Origin: CAZRWD01 sp964603785
GTDB taxonomy: Bacteria > Fermentibacterota > Fermentibacteria > Fermentibacterales > Fermentibacteraceae
Length of the DNA: 64,000 nucleotides
NCBI GenBank assembly: GCA_964603785.1
Contig: CAZRWD010000001.1
Span: 553,490 to 617,489, forward strand
Reading direction: 5' to 3'
A program made the position numbers and the translations under genes. The notes beneath the pieces were generated by a model. That model was given only the letters and a program-made list of their open reading frames with translations, was not told where the DNA came from and ran no database searches. How positions within the stretch are numbered: the first letter of the stretch is position 1; each line of letters begins with the position of its first letter. This document shows positions 33,001-39,919 of this stretch, one piece after another.

Positions 33001-33147
33001 GGTGACGATGAAGATCTCACCGAGGTCGACCTCCGGGAAGTAGTCGACACCCATCCGCGTGAGACCGAAGAGGCCAGCGCCCCCCATCAGCAGGAACAGC
33101 ATCAGGAAGGTGATCCTGCGCTTCGAGGCGATCCCGGGCAGGCTCAC
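30082..33147 (-). CDS. RND (AcrB/HAE1-like) efflux transporter
   Basis: 1021 residues from a GTG overlapping the first adaptor stop as GTGA. Typical RND features are present: a TM1 start (SKRRITFLMLFLLMGGAGLFGL), GVDYFPEVDLGEIFIVTVLPGAGPEEVESLVSRPVEDAV, and the TM4 proton-relay segment GLSISIGMIVDNSVVVLENIHR with its paired Asp region. The second half mirrors the first (LTSLVGILMLAGIVVNNGIVLVDFANQLR). It pumps substrates out using the proton gradient; the hydrophobic-drug subgroup is likely. No TolC-like outer-membrane factor is encoded nearby. Confidence 0.93.
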   Translation of the reverse strand: MSLPGIASKRRITFLMLFLLMGGAGLFGLTRMGVDYFPEVDLGEIFIVTVLPGAGPEEVESLVSRPVEDAVTGVEDVKSVESDSRASLSTVSVKVNLGADIDQVRQDILDAVEKAAPGLPENAGDPLVFALESSMKPLMIVNFSSDALGGAELRRLVEEEIQPVLARVEGISSADVSGGEIRQINVDVDPVLLWARGITVSQVYAALSAVGSDQPGGDIEDDGLEISLSIGSGFTSLDQVSDLVIGSHGGNPVRLGDVATVEDGYRDPTAITTLNGTGTVILVFRKSSSANTVNTCRRLQAEIDRVSAMYSGRLSTDVIYSQEGYIRSSMISLVQTGIQAIVLAALVLLFFLGSPANAGIVSISMPLSFVSTFALMYFTGVNLNIMSLAGLSISIGMIVDNSVVVLENIHRLRREGAGALEGAEKGARQVGMAVTASTLTTVAVFLPMLFVQGMTGQIFRDLSITIAAALFISLFLSQTLVPMLAGMSENLVKRHRRGSILLLFQQTVDRLEAAYARTASWCLSHRAATIGPIVILFLLSVALARLIPTSFIPDVREGTMGITASAPQGTDLETTDSIARALQDSIVAVIEPGDLANAYMTVGRSSGIGAAFGSDASCRIDLSLYFVGESRLAVPVEDYRQRVRDVIEDFPGLDYSIVTGHPIGNENPIQIAVYGTDLDELRDLGERLKAGLRLIPGTVDHASSLDEWVDRIEFVPDPAVMSRRGVSPALLASEITIGVLGVDASRFYEPGGDIDIHLSYDEARRSTLEQVMGLPAAGAPLESWGTFTSGRVPQRIWRRDRSRSVLVSCKIEGRALGDVGADVTAMMDTLDLGGSRWELLGDIPDQRESFASMSLAILVAVALVFMVMASQFESLLEPFLLVFEIPMALIGVILIHIATGTTLGLTSLVGILMLAGIVVNNGIVLVDFANQLRREEGLPAREAVLQAARKRMRPILMTAGTTILALMPLALGTSTSAAMWSPMAMTVIGGMLLATPLTLLVLPVMYVGLDGWHRRRRGRSG

Positions 33148-34208
33148 CTGGGCGCCTCCCTCACGGTGTCGCCCTCCGTCAGCGAGGTCACCCCGACGAG
33201 GACGAGACTGTCTCCGGGTTCGAGCCCCGAGGTGACCTGCCAGGTGAACCCGCTCCGGATGCCCGTTTCGACATCCCGGAAGCGTGCGGCACCGTCCTCG
33301 ACGACCGCGACCGTCCAGCCTCCCGAGCCGGTCCGCAGCATCGCCGACTGGGGAACGACGATCGCCGCCGTGTCGGTCTCGAGTGCGATGCCGGCCGTTC
33401 CGGCCATGCCTGCGAAGAGCCTGCCGTCAGGATTCGGGAACTGCGCCCTGGCCGGTACGAGCCCGGAGAGCGGATCGACGGCCGGGGAGACCGCCGTGAT
33501 CACGCCCTCGAAGAGGTCCCCGGGGTATCTGGACGCGGTCAGGAACACCGGCAGACCGGGCCTCAGGTCATGCAGCCCGGCCGGTGCGAGCAGAAGGGTG
33601 GCCTGCAGGAACCCGCCGCCGGAGAGGGCGACCAGGCTGCCCGAGGCCGGATTGCCGACCCTCGCCCAGACCCTTGTCACGAGCCCCGGGAAGGGAGCCC
33701 TGACCGACGAACTCGTCTCGGCGCCCCGGGCATCCCCGAGCCCCGCCTCCGCCAGGCGGAGGGCGGCCGAGGCGGCGGCCTCCGTTGCGACCGCGTCCTC
33801 CCACTCGCCAGGGGTTATCGCCCCGGAACCATGTAGAGTCTCGGCACGGCAGCGCATCGACTCCGCGTATTCCAGCGCCGCGCCGGCGGCGGACACCCTG
33901 GCGGCCGCCGCTGCGACGGCGGCGCCGTGGACTGCGTCCGTCTCCAGAGAGACGAGGAGGTCGCCCTCCTCTACGAGATCACCCTCGGCCACGTGGACCG
34001 CAGTCACCATGGCCGCGACCGGGACCGTGACCACCGCCTCGTCGGCCCCCTCCAGAACGCAGGGCACCACCGTCGTGCGCGATATGGAGGCCGGCTCGAC
34101 GACGACGGTCCTGACCGCCCTCGGGGGGGGGACCGCCGGGCCGCCTCCCGCACATCCGTGAACCGCCGCCAGGAGCATCGCCCCTGCCAGGGCCTCATCT
34201 CTTCGCAT
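33144..34208 (-). CDS. RND efflux periplasmic adaptor (first membrane fusion protein, lipoprotein)
   Basis: 354 residues. The leader ends LLAAVHGCAGGG, a plausible lipobox. A biotinyl-lipoyl pair (VTAVHVAEGDLVEEGDLLVSL; SSVRAPFPGLVTRVWARVGN), a coiled hairpin rich in alanine (about 95-165), a beta-barrel (FEGVITAVSPAVDPLSGLVPARAQF) and a membrane-proximal domain (IVVPQSAMLRTGSGGWTVAVVEDGAARFRDVETGI) make this the full-length adaptor. The start overlaps the tetR stop by 14 bases. The second, shorter adaptor at 29261-30085 presumably builds a mixed ring with it (inference). Confidence 0.88.
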   Translation of the reverse strand: MRRDEALAGAMLLAAVHGCAGGGPAVPPPRAVRTVVVEPASISRTTVVPCVLEGADEAVVTVPVAAMVTAVHVAEGDLVEEGDLLVSLETDAVHGAAVAAAAARVSAAGAALEYAESMRCRAETLHGSGAITPGEWEDAVATEAAASAALRLAEAGLGDARGAETSSSVRAPFPGLVTRVWARVGNPASGSLVALSGGGFLQATLLLAPAGLHDLRPGLPVFLTASRYPGDLFEGVITAVSPAVDPLSGLVPARAQFPNPDGRLFAGMAGTAGIALETDTAAIVVPQSAMLRTGSGGWTVAVVEDGAARFRDVETGIRSGFTWQVTSGLEPGDSLVLVGVTSLTEGDTVREAPR

Positions 34209-34797
34209 GCGGGATCAGACCTCCGAGGAGGATATCGATGGCACCGCGGATGAAGATCTGGTCGAGCCGATCCTCCGGGAGCTCCGGGTCTATCCAGCGG
34301 GAGAGCGACCACCTAGCGGTGAACCAGTGCAGGAGGACCGAGATGAACACGACGGGGACCACCCTCGGGTCGACGTCCCCCCTCAGCCTGCCCTCTCGCT
34401 GGTGCCGGGCTATCCTGTCCAGGACCCTGGCCCTCAGTGCATCCTCGGGGCACCCCGGCTCGAACTCCCTCTCCAGGTTCAGCCAGGACTCCATCCTGAC
34501 GAACCCCGGGTTGCCCCTCAGGAAGCCGAAGAGGCCGTCCTCGCCGGAGATGAGGTCGATGAGCCGCCCGGTGTCCTCGCTCGAGAGGGCCTCGTCCAGC
34601 CTCTCGAAGATGCCGGACCTTTCGTGGAATCTCAGTACGACGGTGTTCCACAGGTCCTGCTTCGAGCCGAAGTGGTGGTAGATCAGACTCTTCGCAACAC
34701 CGGCCCTTGCGGCGATGCCGTTCATGGAGGTGCCCGTGAAGCCCTTATCTACGAAGAGCTGCTCAGCCGCCTCCAGGATCAGGTCCCTGCCGTTCAT
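34195..34797 (-). CDS. TetR family transcriptional regulator of the efflux operon
   Basis: 200 residues. The N-terminal HTH (ILEAAEQLFVDKGFTGTSMNGIAARAGVAKSLIYHHFGSKQDLW) is textbook TetR. The ligand-binding C-terminal domain ends with FVSILLHWFTARWSLSRWIDPE, similar to AcrR/YcdC-like members. It is the first gene of the operon and its promoter carries a matching palindromic operator at 34811-34826, so it probably represses itself together with the pump. Confidence 0.9.
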   Translation of the reverse strand: MNGRDLILEAAEQLFVDKGFTGTSMNGIAARAGVAKSLIYHHFGSKQDLWNTVVLRFHERSGIFERLDEALSSEDTGRLIDLISGEDGLFGFLRGNPGFVRMESWLNLEREFEPGCPEDALRARVLDRIARHQREGRLRGDVDPRVVPVVFISVLLHWFTARWSLSRWIDPELPEDRLDQIFIRGAIDILLGGLIPHAKR

Positions 34798-34810
34798 GTC
34801 CCTCCGATGA

Positions 34811-34857
34811 CTGACCGTTCGGTCAGGGGATTATGAACGCGGCCTCCGGCTCGTCAA
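34811..34857 (-). promoter_or_regulatory. TetR-type operator and promoter of the efflux operon
   Basis: CTGACCG-AA-CGGTCAG (34811-34826, minus strand) is a perfect 7-2-7 inverted repeat, a TGACCGnnCGGTCA-type TetR-family site. Immediately upstream is CATAAT (34830-34835) with TTGACG (34852-34857) 16 bases further. The operator therefore covers the likely transcription start. The -35 overlaps the 3' end of the MFS gene. Confidence 0.75.
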
Positions 34858-36143
34858 GCCTGGGAAGCCTCCTCCGGTGCGTGTGGGTCCCCGGGATCCA
34901 GCCTGCCGAAGCGGCGAAGCTCCGGGAAGAGCCTGGTCCAGGCGGCGACGACCAGCAGGGTCCCGATCCCGCCGCTCACGACTGATGCGACCGGACCGAG
35001 GAACTGCGCCACGAGACCGGACTCGAACCCGCCCAGCTCGTTCGACGATCCGATGAAGACGGAGTTCACGGCGGAGACCCGCCCCCGCATCTCGTTGGGT
35101 GTGCGCAGCTGCACGAGCGTATGCCTGACCACGATGCTCACGTTGTCGAAGAAGCCCGTGAGGAACAGCATGGCGAACGAGAGCCAGAAGTCCCTCGAAA
35201 GACCGAAGACCACCGTCGCGGCGCCGAAGGAGGCCACAGCCAGCAGGAGCGTCCTCCCCGCCTTCCTCATGGGCGGCATGTGGGCCAGGATCAGAGCCAT
35301 CGCGATCGAGCCCGCCGCAGGCGCCGCCCTCAGCCAGCCGAGGACCTCCTCGGGCGAGAGCCCGAAGGGGGGATGCCTGATGATGTCGCGCGCGAACACC
35401 GGCAGCAGGTAGACCGCCCCCCCGAGCAGAACGGCGAACATGTCGAGGGAGATGCTGCCGAGTATGAGCCTGCGGCTCCAGACGAACCTGATGCCCTCGC
35501 CCACCTGCCGGAGCATGTCGCCCCTGTGGGTCCTCGGGGCATCCGGTACCTTCATCCGTCCGATGAGGGCGATGTACACGACGGTGGTCGCCGCGCTGAA
35601 GAGATACGCGGCCACGATGCTCCTCGAGATGATGAGCCCGCCCAGTGCGGGACCCGCGACGGCGGAGAGCTGCGAGAAGGTGATCCTCCACTTCACGGCG
35701 CCCTCGAACTCGTCCTGCGGGACCAGCACGGGCAGGAGCGAGACCGCGGCCGGTCCGGCGAGCCTGTGGAACGCCGCGTCGAAGAACAGAAGGACGTACA
35801 TCCACGATATAGAACCCTGCAGATGGCTGAACAGGGCCAGTGCGAGGGAAGTCAGGGTGGTGCCCGCCATGCCTGTCATTATCAGCTTCCTGCGGTCGAA
35901 GACGTCGGCGAGGTATCCTGATGGCAGGGTGAAGAGAAGCATGGGCAGGGCCTGGACGAGTCCTATCAGGCCCAGCGCCATGGCCTGGTCCGTCCGCTGG
36001 TACATCTCCCAGCCGATCGCCAGGCTCTGCGCTGCGGCGCCCACATGTATGAGGAGGCCGCCGAAGAGCAGGCTGCGCACCGGCGATCTCCTGAACGCGA
36101 GATAGGGATCGCGACGGGACCCGCCTGCTGCTGGTCTCTCCAA
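34854..36143 (-). CDS. MFS transporter (EntS/MFS_3-like exporter)
   Basis: 429 residues from a TTG start after GGAGGGG; no nearer ATG leaves the first helix intact. Twelve hydrophobic segments are visible. LPSGYLADVFDRRKLIMTG is the loop 2-3 motif (G-x3-D-x2-x-RR), and the N-terminal DPYLAFRRSPVRSLLFGGLLIHVGAAAQSLAIGWEMYQRT with FDAAFHRLAGPAAVSLLPVLVP resembles the enterobactin-exporter/MFS_3 group. The central loop is EGIRFVWSRRLILGSISLDMFAVLLGG. Substrate unknown. It stands upstream of the efflux operon on the same strand. Confidence 0.85.
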   Translation of the reverse strand: MERPAAGGSRRDPYLAFRRSPVRSLLFGGLLIHVGAAAQSLAIGWEMYQRTDQAMALGLIGLVQALPMLLFTLPSGYLADVFDRRKLIMTGMAGTTLTSLALALFSHLQGSISWMYVLLFFDAAFHRLAGPAAVSLLPVLVPQDEFEGAVKWRITFSQLSAVAGPALGGLIISRSIVAAYLFSAATTVVYIALIGRMKVPDAPRTHRGDMLRQVGEGIRFVWSRRLILGSISLDMFAVLLGGAVYLLPVFARDIIRHPPFGLSPEEVLGWLRAAPAAGSIAMALILAHMPPMRKAGRTLLLAVASFGAATVVFGLSRDFWLSFAMLFLTGFFDNVSIVVRHTLVQLRTPNEMRGRVSAVNSVFIGSSNELGGFESGLVAQFLGPVASVVSGGIGTLLVVAAWTRLFPELRRFGRLDPGDPHAPEEASQA

Positions 36144-36210
36144 TCACCCCTCCGATGTTCCGACGAAGATACGAGGAGAATCGGGGGCAGGCCACCCAGG
36201 CCGCAAACCC

Positions 36211-36256
36211 ATGTTCTACATCGACCTGACAAGCCGGGGACAGGCTGCTCCATTCC
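36211..36256 (+). repeat. R2 REP-like repeat, copy 1 (degenerate)
   Basis: CATGTTCTACATCGACCTGA, then a GACAGGCTGCTCCATT-like end, matches the second half of the R2 unit at 37197-37271 with several changes. It lies in the 279-base gap between the MFS and sigma-factor genes. Confidence 0.5.
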
Positions 36257-36422
36257 GCGCGGGACCGCCTTCGCCGTCCATGATCTGGAGACATGGCTCC
36301 TGGAGGGGAGGACACCCGTCCGTTCCCGTGAGTGCGAAACGCTGGTTCAGCGAACGACCCGGGCGAAGGATGCAATATTCGAGCAGTCCGAACGACTTTA
36401 TCCCCGGGAGGTGATGCAGCGG

Positions 36423-36959
36423 ATGTCGAGACTCGCAGAGCTGATCGAAAGGGAGGCGGGAGCCCTCTCGGCCTACATCCGCGCGCGGGTCTCCTCGGAG
36501 GAGGACTCCCTCGACGTGATGCAGGACGTGTTCCTGGCCCTCTGCTCGAGATGGAACATGGTCGAGGCCCTCGACAATGCCGCCGGTTGGCTCTTCGTCG
36601 TGGCCCGTAACAGGATCGTTGATCTCTACAGGCGCCGTGGCCGGAGGGAGTCATCGCTGGAGGCCCTCTTCGGTGACTGTGGGGACGGAGGCGACGCATG
36701 CATCGCCGACCCGGCCGGAGTCACGCCATGCGAGGATGCCGCCAGGCTGGCACTCAGGGCTGATCTGCTCGCCGCACTCGACGCGCTGCCTCCGGAGCAG
36801 AGGAGGATCTTCCTGCAGATCGAGATCGAGGGCAGGAGATATGCGGACATCTCGGCCGAGACGGGGGTGCCGGTCAATACACTCCTTTCGCGCAAGAGAC
36901 GTGCGATGCTGACTCTCAAGGCAAGAATGGATCCCGCTGGAAAGGGGGGAGATGGGTGA
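36423..36959 (+). CDS. RNA polymerase sigma factor (sigma-70/ECF-like)
   Basis: 178 residues from the ATG at 36423, which has GGGAGG 11 bases upstream; an in-frame ATG at 36414 is only two bases from that site. Region 2 is ALSAYIRARVSSEEDSLDVMQDVFLALCSRWNMVEALDNAAGWLFVVARNRIVDLYRRRGRRESS. Region 4 is LDALPPEQRRIFLQIEIEGRRYADISAETGVPVNTLLSRKRRAML. Regions 1.2 and 3 are absent, as in ECF factors. It is translationally coupled (TGATG) to a small membrane protein that may be its partner. Confidence 0.88.
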   Translation: MSRLAELIEREAGALSAYIRARVSSEEDSLDVMQDVFLALCSRWNMVEALDNAAGWLFVVARNRIVDLYRRRGRRESSLEALFGDCGDGGDACIADPAGVTPCEDAARLALRADLLAALDALPPEQRRIFLQIEIEGRRYADISAETGVPVNTLLSRKRRAMLTLKARMDPAGKGGDG

Positions 36960-37243
36960 TGAGACGCAACCCGGCGAGAATCGTGGTGATGGTCGTCACG
37001 GGCGTGCTGGCGGCATGCCTGCTGGCGCTGCTGTTCGGACTCGCGGCCAGGGCGCTGTGGAATGCACTGATGCCGGAGATCTTCGGGCTGCCGGAGGTGA
37101 GCTACTGGCAGGCCGTCGGGCTGCTCGTCCTCGGACACATGCTTTTCGGAGGCGGGCACACGTTCAGGCACAAGTCGGATTCGAGGCGGCTCGATCGGGG
37201 TCAGGCTACTCAAGCCGCATCTTCATGTTCTACAACATCCTGA
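36959..37243 (+). CDS. Small membrane protein coupled to the sigma factor
   Basis: 94 residues starting at ATG 36959 (a GTG at 36956 is also possible). One membrane segment at about 8-35 (VVMVVTGVLAACLLALLFGLAARALWNALMPEIFG) is followed by LPEVSYWQAVGLLVLGHMLFGGGH. This layout, a W-N-x-LMPxIFGLPxxxxWQAxGLLVLxxxLFGG segment next to a sigma factor, is a recurring small-protein family of unknown role (from memory, not searched). The normal charged tail appears replaced: from about residue 78 the frame runs into the R2 repeat (GQATQAASSCSTTS). Confidence 0.6.
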   Translation: MRRNPARIVVMVVTGVLAACLLALLFGLAARALWNALMPEIFGLPEVSYWQAVGLLVLGHMLFGGGHTFRHKSDSRRLDRGQATQAASSCSTTS

Positions 37244-37271
37244 AAACTGGAGGGTCAGGCTACTCCATTTC
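37197..37271 (+). repeat. R2 REP-like repeat, copy 2
   Basis: Two GGGTCAGGCTACTC boxes 54 bases apart bracket CATGTTCTACAACATCC. The copy overlaps the 3' coding end of the small membrane protein. It is inverted relative to copy 3 at 38064-38137. Confidence 0.7.
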
Positions 37272-37372
37272 ACGGGCAGGCAGCGATGCCCGGCGACACT
37301 CCGGAACCGCCTTCTCGACAGGTATCCGGTCCCGACAGGCCGGCTCTTACCGGAAGGCGAACCCCGGCCGGA

Positions 37373-37939
37373 TCAGACAGGCTTGTCCAGAAGGTTCAGG
37401 ACTGCTCCTCCGACCGTCCTCGATGTGATCGATCGAAGACCCGCGCTCCGGCACAGGTCCTGAAGGGTCCCCGGGCTCAACCTCTCCCGGAGCGGGGGAC
37501 CCATGCCCGTCTCGACATACGGCCACTCGAGAACGGCAACCCTCGCATAAGAGGTGCGTCGAGCCTCCGAGAGCGCACGCAGCGGATCCGGCGACTCGTG
37601 GAGGACAAATCCCAGGAAGACCAGGTCGAAGCATCCGTCCTGGAATGACATCGCCTCGGCGGAGGACCGGACCGTACGGATTCCGGGCACGAGATCCCGT
37701 GCGATGCGGAGCATTCCCATGTCGATGTCGAGCGCCATTGCTTCGAGCCCGGCATCCCTGAAGGCCTCTGCAAAGACGCCGGGTCCTGCACCGACATCCA
37801 GCATGGTTCGAGCATCCATTCCCTCGATGGCCATCGTCACAACCCGGCCGACCTCGAGGATCGCAAGCCTTTCAGGCGAGCGCATCCTGGCAGCGCGCGA
37901 CCGCGAATCCTCCCTGATACCTCCGTGGTGCGGAATCAA
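37373..37939 (-). CDS. Class I SAM-dependent methyltransferase
   Basis: About 188 residues if started at the TTG at 37939; an ATG at 37885 is the alternative. The upstream segment LIPHHGGIREDSRSRAARMRSPERL looks conserved, so I prefer the longer form. SAM-binding motifs are MLDVGAGPGVFAEAFRDAGLEAMALDIDMGML (motif I), AEAMSFQDGCFDLVFLGFVLHESPDP (motifs II-III) and VAVLEWPY. The protein resembles UbiE/methyltransferase-11 type enzymes. The substrate is unknown; an HHGG-type start is seen in some metal- or heavy-metal-linked methyltransferases (weak recollection). It is isolated between two inverted R2 repeats. Confidence 0.7.
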   Translation of the reverse strand: MIPHHGGIREDSRSRAARMRSPERLAILEVGRVVTMAIEGMDARTMLDVGAGPGVFAEAFRDAGLEAMALDIDMGMLRIARDLVPGIRTVRSSAEAMSFQDGCFDLVFLGFVLHESPDPLRALSEARRTSYARVAVLEWPYVETGMGPPLRERLSPGTLQDLCRSAGLRSITSRTVGGAVLNLLDKPV

Positions 37940-38063
37940 CCGGTCACCCGGCCCATGATGCAATCCCCTCCCGACCGCGTGTGATGCGGATCGGTTCCGA
38001 GCTGCCCAACCGGTGAGACGCCGGGGCCGCAGGGCATGGCGGAGTGGCCTGAACACGCCATTC

Positions 38064-38137
38064 GATAGAGTAGCCTGACCCTGCATGTTCCATGATATTG
38101 CATAGCATCGGATTACGGCTTGAGTAGCCTGACCCCG
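38064..38137 (-). repeat. R2 REP-like repeat, copy 3
   Basis: The reverse orientation of 37197-37271: two GAGTAGCCTGACC boxes (plus strand) 54 bases apart. It begins immediately at the stop of the zinc-ribbon/propeller gene. Copies 2 and 3 form an inverted pair around the methyltransferase gene. Confidence 0.7.
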
Positions 38138-39838
38138 TCATGACCGGTCACCGACCAGCCTCTTCCCCTTCATGTTCTGTTCGAGGTCCTCCAGCTGGCT
38201 CTCCTCGTTACCCGCCGTTCCGGGGCTGCGCCATACGATCTCCCCGTCGGGCGAGATCCGGCGCATGTCGGTGAAATCGTAAGCCACGAAGCAGTGCCCG
38301 TCCGGTGCGACCGCGAGATGGCGCGAATACTCGCCCAGGAACACCCTGTGGATCTCGGAGAGCGGTCCGGCCCAGTTCTCGAACCCGCCTCCGGGGAGTA
38401 TGCGCCCCAGGTGGGGGTAGTTCGTGTCACGACAGGTCCGGGAGTGCTCGAAGAGGACGAAGACCCTGCCGCTGCGGTCTACGCCGAAGTCGTGCACCTC
38501 CCCCACCATGCCCTCTGTGTCGAGCCTCGTGTTTCGGAGCAGGACGCCGTCCCGGTCGTATGTCGCGAGATTCCGCCCGTTTTCGGACATGATGTGCAGG
38601 CGGCCGTCCCAGCCCATCCGCAGGATGATGTCCGAGGGGAGGGATGACGGCTGGTTGCCGAGCGACTCGAACGCAGGCGATTCGAAGCCGCCGGATGCGG
38701 ACCTGAGAAGGTTCTTCAGGAACCCTCCCCCCCCGTGCCCGGGCCACAGGTCGAGACGAACGCCCCTGCGGTCGAAGCGGCGCAGCGCCCGGCCGTCCCT
38801 GTGGTGCAGGATCGTTCCGTCGACATCGCAGGCGATGTCGCAGTAGTCGAGATGCATCCTCGACTCGTCCTCATCGTTCTCAGAGGATTCCACTGTCCCC
38901 ACCGGCTCCCCCGTCTCGAGGTCGATGAACCTCAGGAGCCTGCCGTCGTCGTCATGGATGCAGACCGAGCCGTCGGCCGCAGAGAGCAGGAGCGTCGAAC
39001 CGTCCCCGAACTCCACGCCATCCTGCAGCCAGCGCAGGAGACCTTCGCCGTCGGCCCTCAGGATGCGGCAGGGGTGCCCTGCCTCCCCGTCGTCGTCCGC
39101 GTGGTAGAGGGCTATCAGCTGGCCGTCCGGTGCCGTGGCCATGCCGCAGAAGGAGTCCGTATCGCCGGGGAGCGCCCCCTTCGAGTCACCGATGTCCAGG
39201 ACCGCGAACCAGCGGTGCTTCTCAGGGGCCGGGTTGACACGCACCCAGATCTCGTCCGGTACGGTCACCTGGTTGCCGCAGTAGGTGCATTCCACGGTCC
39301 GGTTCTCCGGGTCGAGGGACAGGGATCCCCCGCAGTGGTAGCAGTGGAAGGGGATGCCCTCCGATCCTTCGGTCCCCGAGGCCTGATCTCCGGTCGAGGA
39401 TTCGCCTGCGATAAGCCTCAGGTGGGGATGGATCCCTGCAAACCATTCTGGGGGTATGCGCATGGCAACCTTCGAGCCGCAGGAGGGGCAGACATGCTCC
39501 ACCAGCCCGCTCTCGATCCCTCTCCTCACGACATCCCCGGGGATGGGTCGCTTGCAGGCCGGGTTGCCGCACCGGGGTGCCTGGCGACCGTAGAGCCCGT
39601 GCAGAGTCACGCCGATCCCGCAGCCTATCATCGTGGTGCTCCGCCCCTCGTCCGGGGCCATCGCTAGGCTCTCGGCGATGGCATCCCCCACTACGCTGCG
39701 CCAGAACGAAACGGGCAGCTCCAGGACGTTCCTGCATGAATCGCAGAGGACGCTCCCGGCGACGCGGTTGAGGGCGATGGCCTTCTCGCAGCGCGGGCAG
39801 TTCACGGAAAGCTCGAAACAGACTCCCTCGTATGCCAT
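38138..39838 (-). CDS. Cytoplasmic zinc-ribbon plus beta-propeller protein
   Basis: 566 residues without signal peptide. Zinc-ribbon pairs occur in the first 220 residues: CPRCEKAIALNRVAGSVLCDSC, CGNPACKR ... CPSCGSK, and CYHCGGSLSLDPENRTVECTYCGNQ. From about 230 onward there are propeller-like repeats (MATAPDGQLIALYHADDD, LLLSAADGSVCIHDDDGRLLRFID, IILRMGWDGRLHIMSENGRNLATYD, DFGVDRSGRVFVLF, LAVAPDGHCFVAYDF). I do not know a named family with this order. It may be a nucleic-acid- or protein-binding regulator; that is a guess. The R2 copy 3 follows its stop. Confidence 0.6.
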   Translation of the reverse strand: MAYEGVCFELSVNCPRCEKAIALNRVAGSVLCDSCRNVLELPVSFWRSVVGDAIAESLAMAPDEGRSTTMIGCGIGVTLHGLYGRQAPRCGNPACKRPIPGDVVRRGIESGLVEHVCPSCGSKVAMRIPPEWFAGIHPHLRLIAGESSTGDQASGTEGSEGIPFHCYHCGGSLSLDPENRTVECTYCGNQVTVPDEIWVRVNPAPEKHRWFAVLDIGDSKGALPGDTDSFCGMATAPDGQLIALYHADDDGEAGHPCRILRADGEGLLRWLQDGVEFGDGSTLLLSAADGSVCIHDDDGRLLRFIDLETGEPVGTVESSENDEDESRMHLDYCDIACDVDGTILHHRDGRALRRFDRRGVRLDLWPGHGGGGFLKNLLRSASGGFESPAFESLGNQPSSLPSDIILRMGWDGRLHIMSENGRNLATYDRDGVLLRNTRLDTEGMVGEVHDFGVDRSGRVFVLFEHSRTCRDTNYPHLGRILPGGGFENWAGPLSEIHRVFLGEYSRHLAVAPDGHCFVAYDFTDMRRISPDGEIVWRSPGTAGNEESQLEDLEQNMKGKRLVGDRS

Positions 39839-39919
39839 CGGAACCTCCCGGCGACCGGATGCGGCCTGCTCTCCGCCCCGTACACGCCCTCTCCCGGACC
39901 GTGGTCGGCGATGAGACGT

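Noticed and set aside
36211..38137. CRISPR array
   Set aside because: R2 boxes are few, irregularly spaced, partly inverted and without cas genes. No regular direct-repeat array is seen anywhere in the window.
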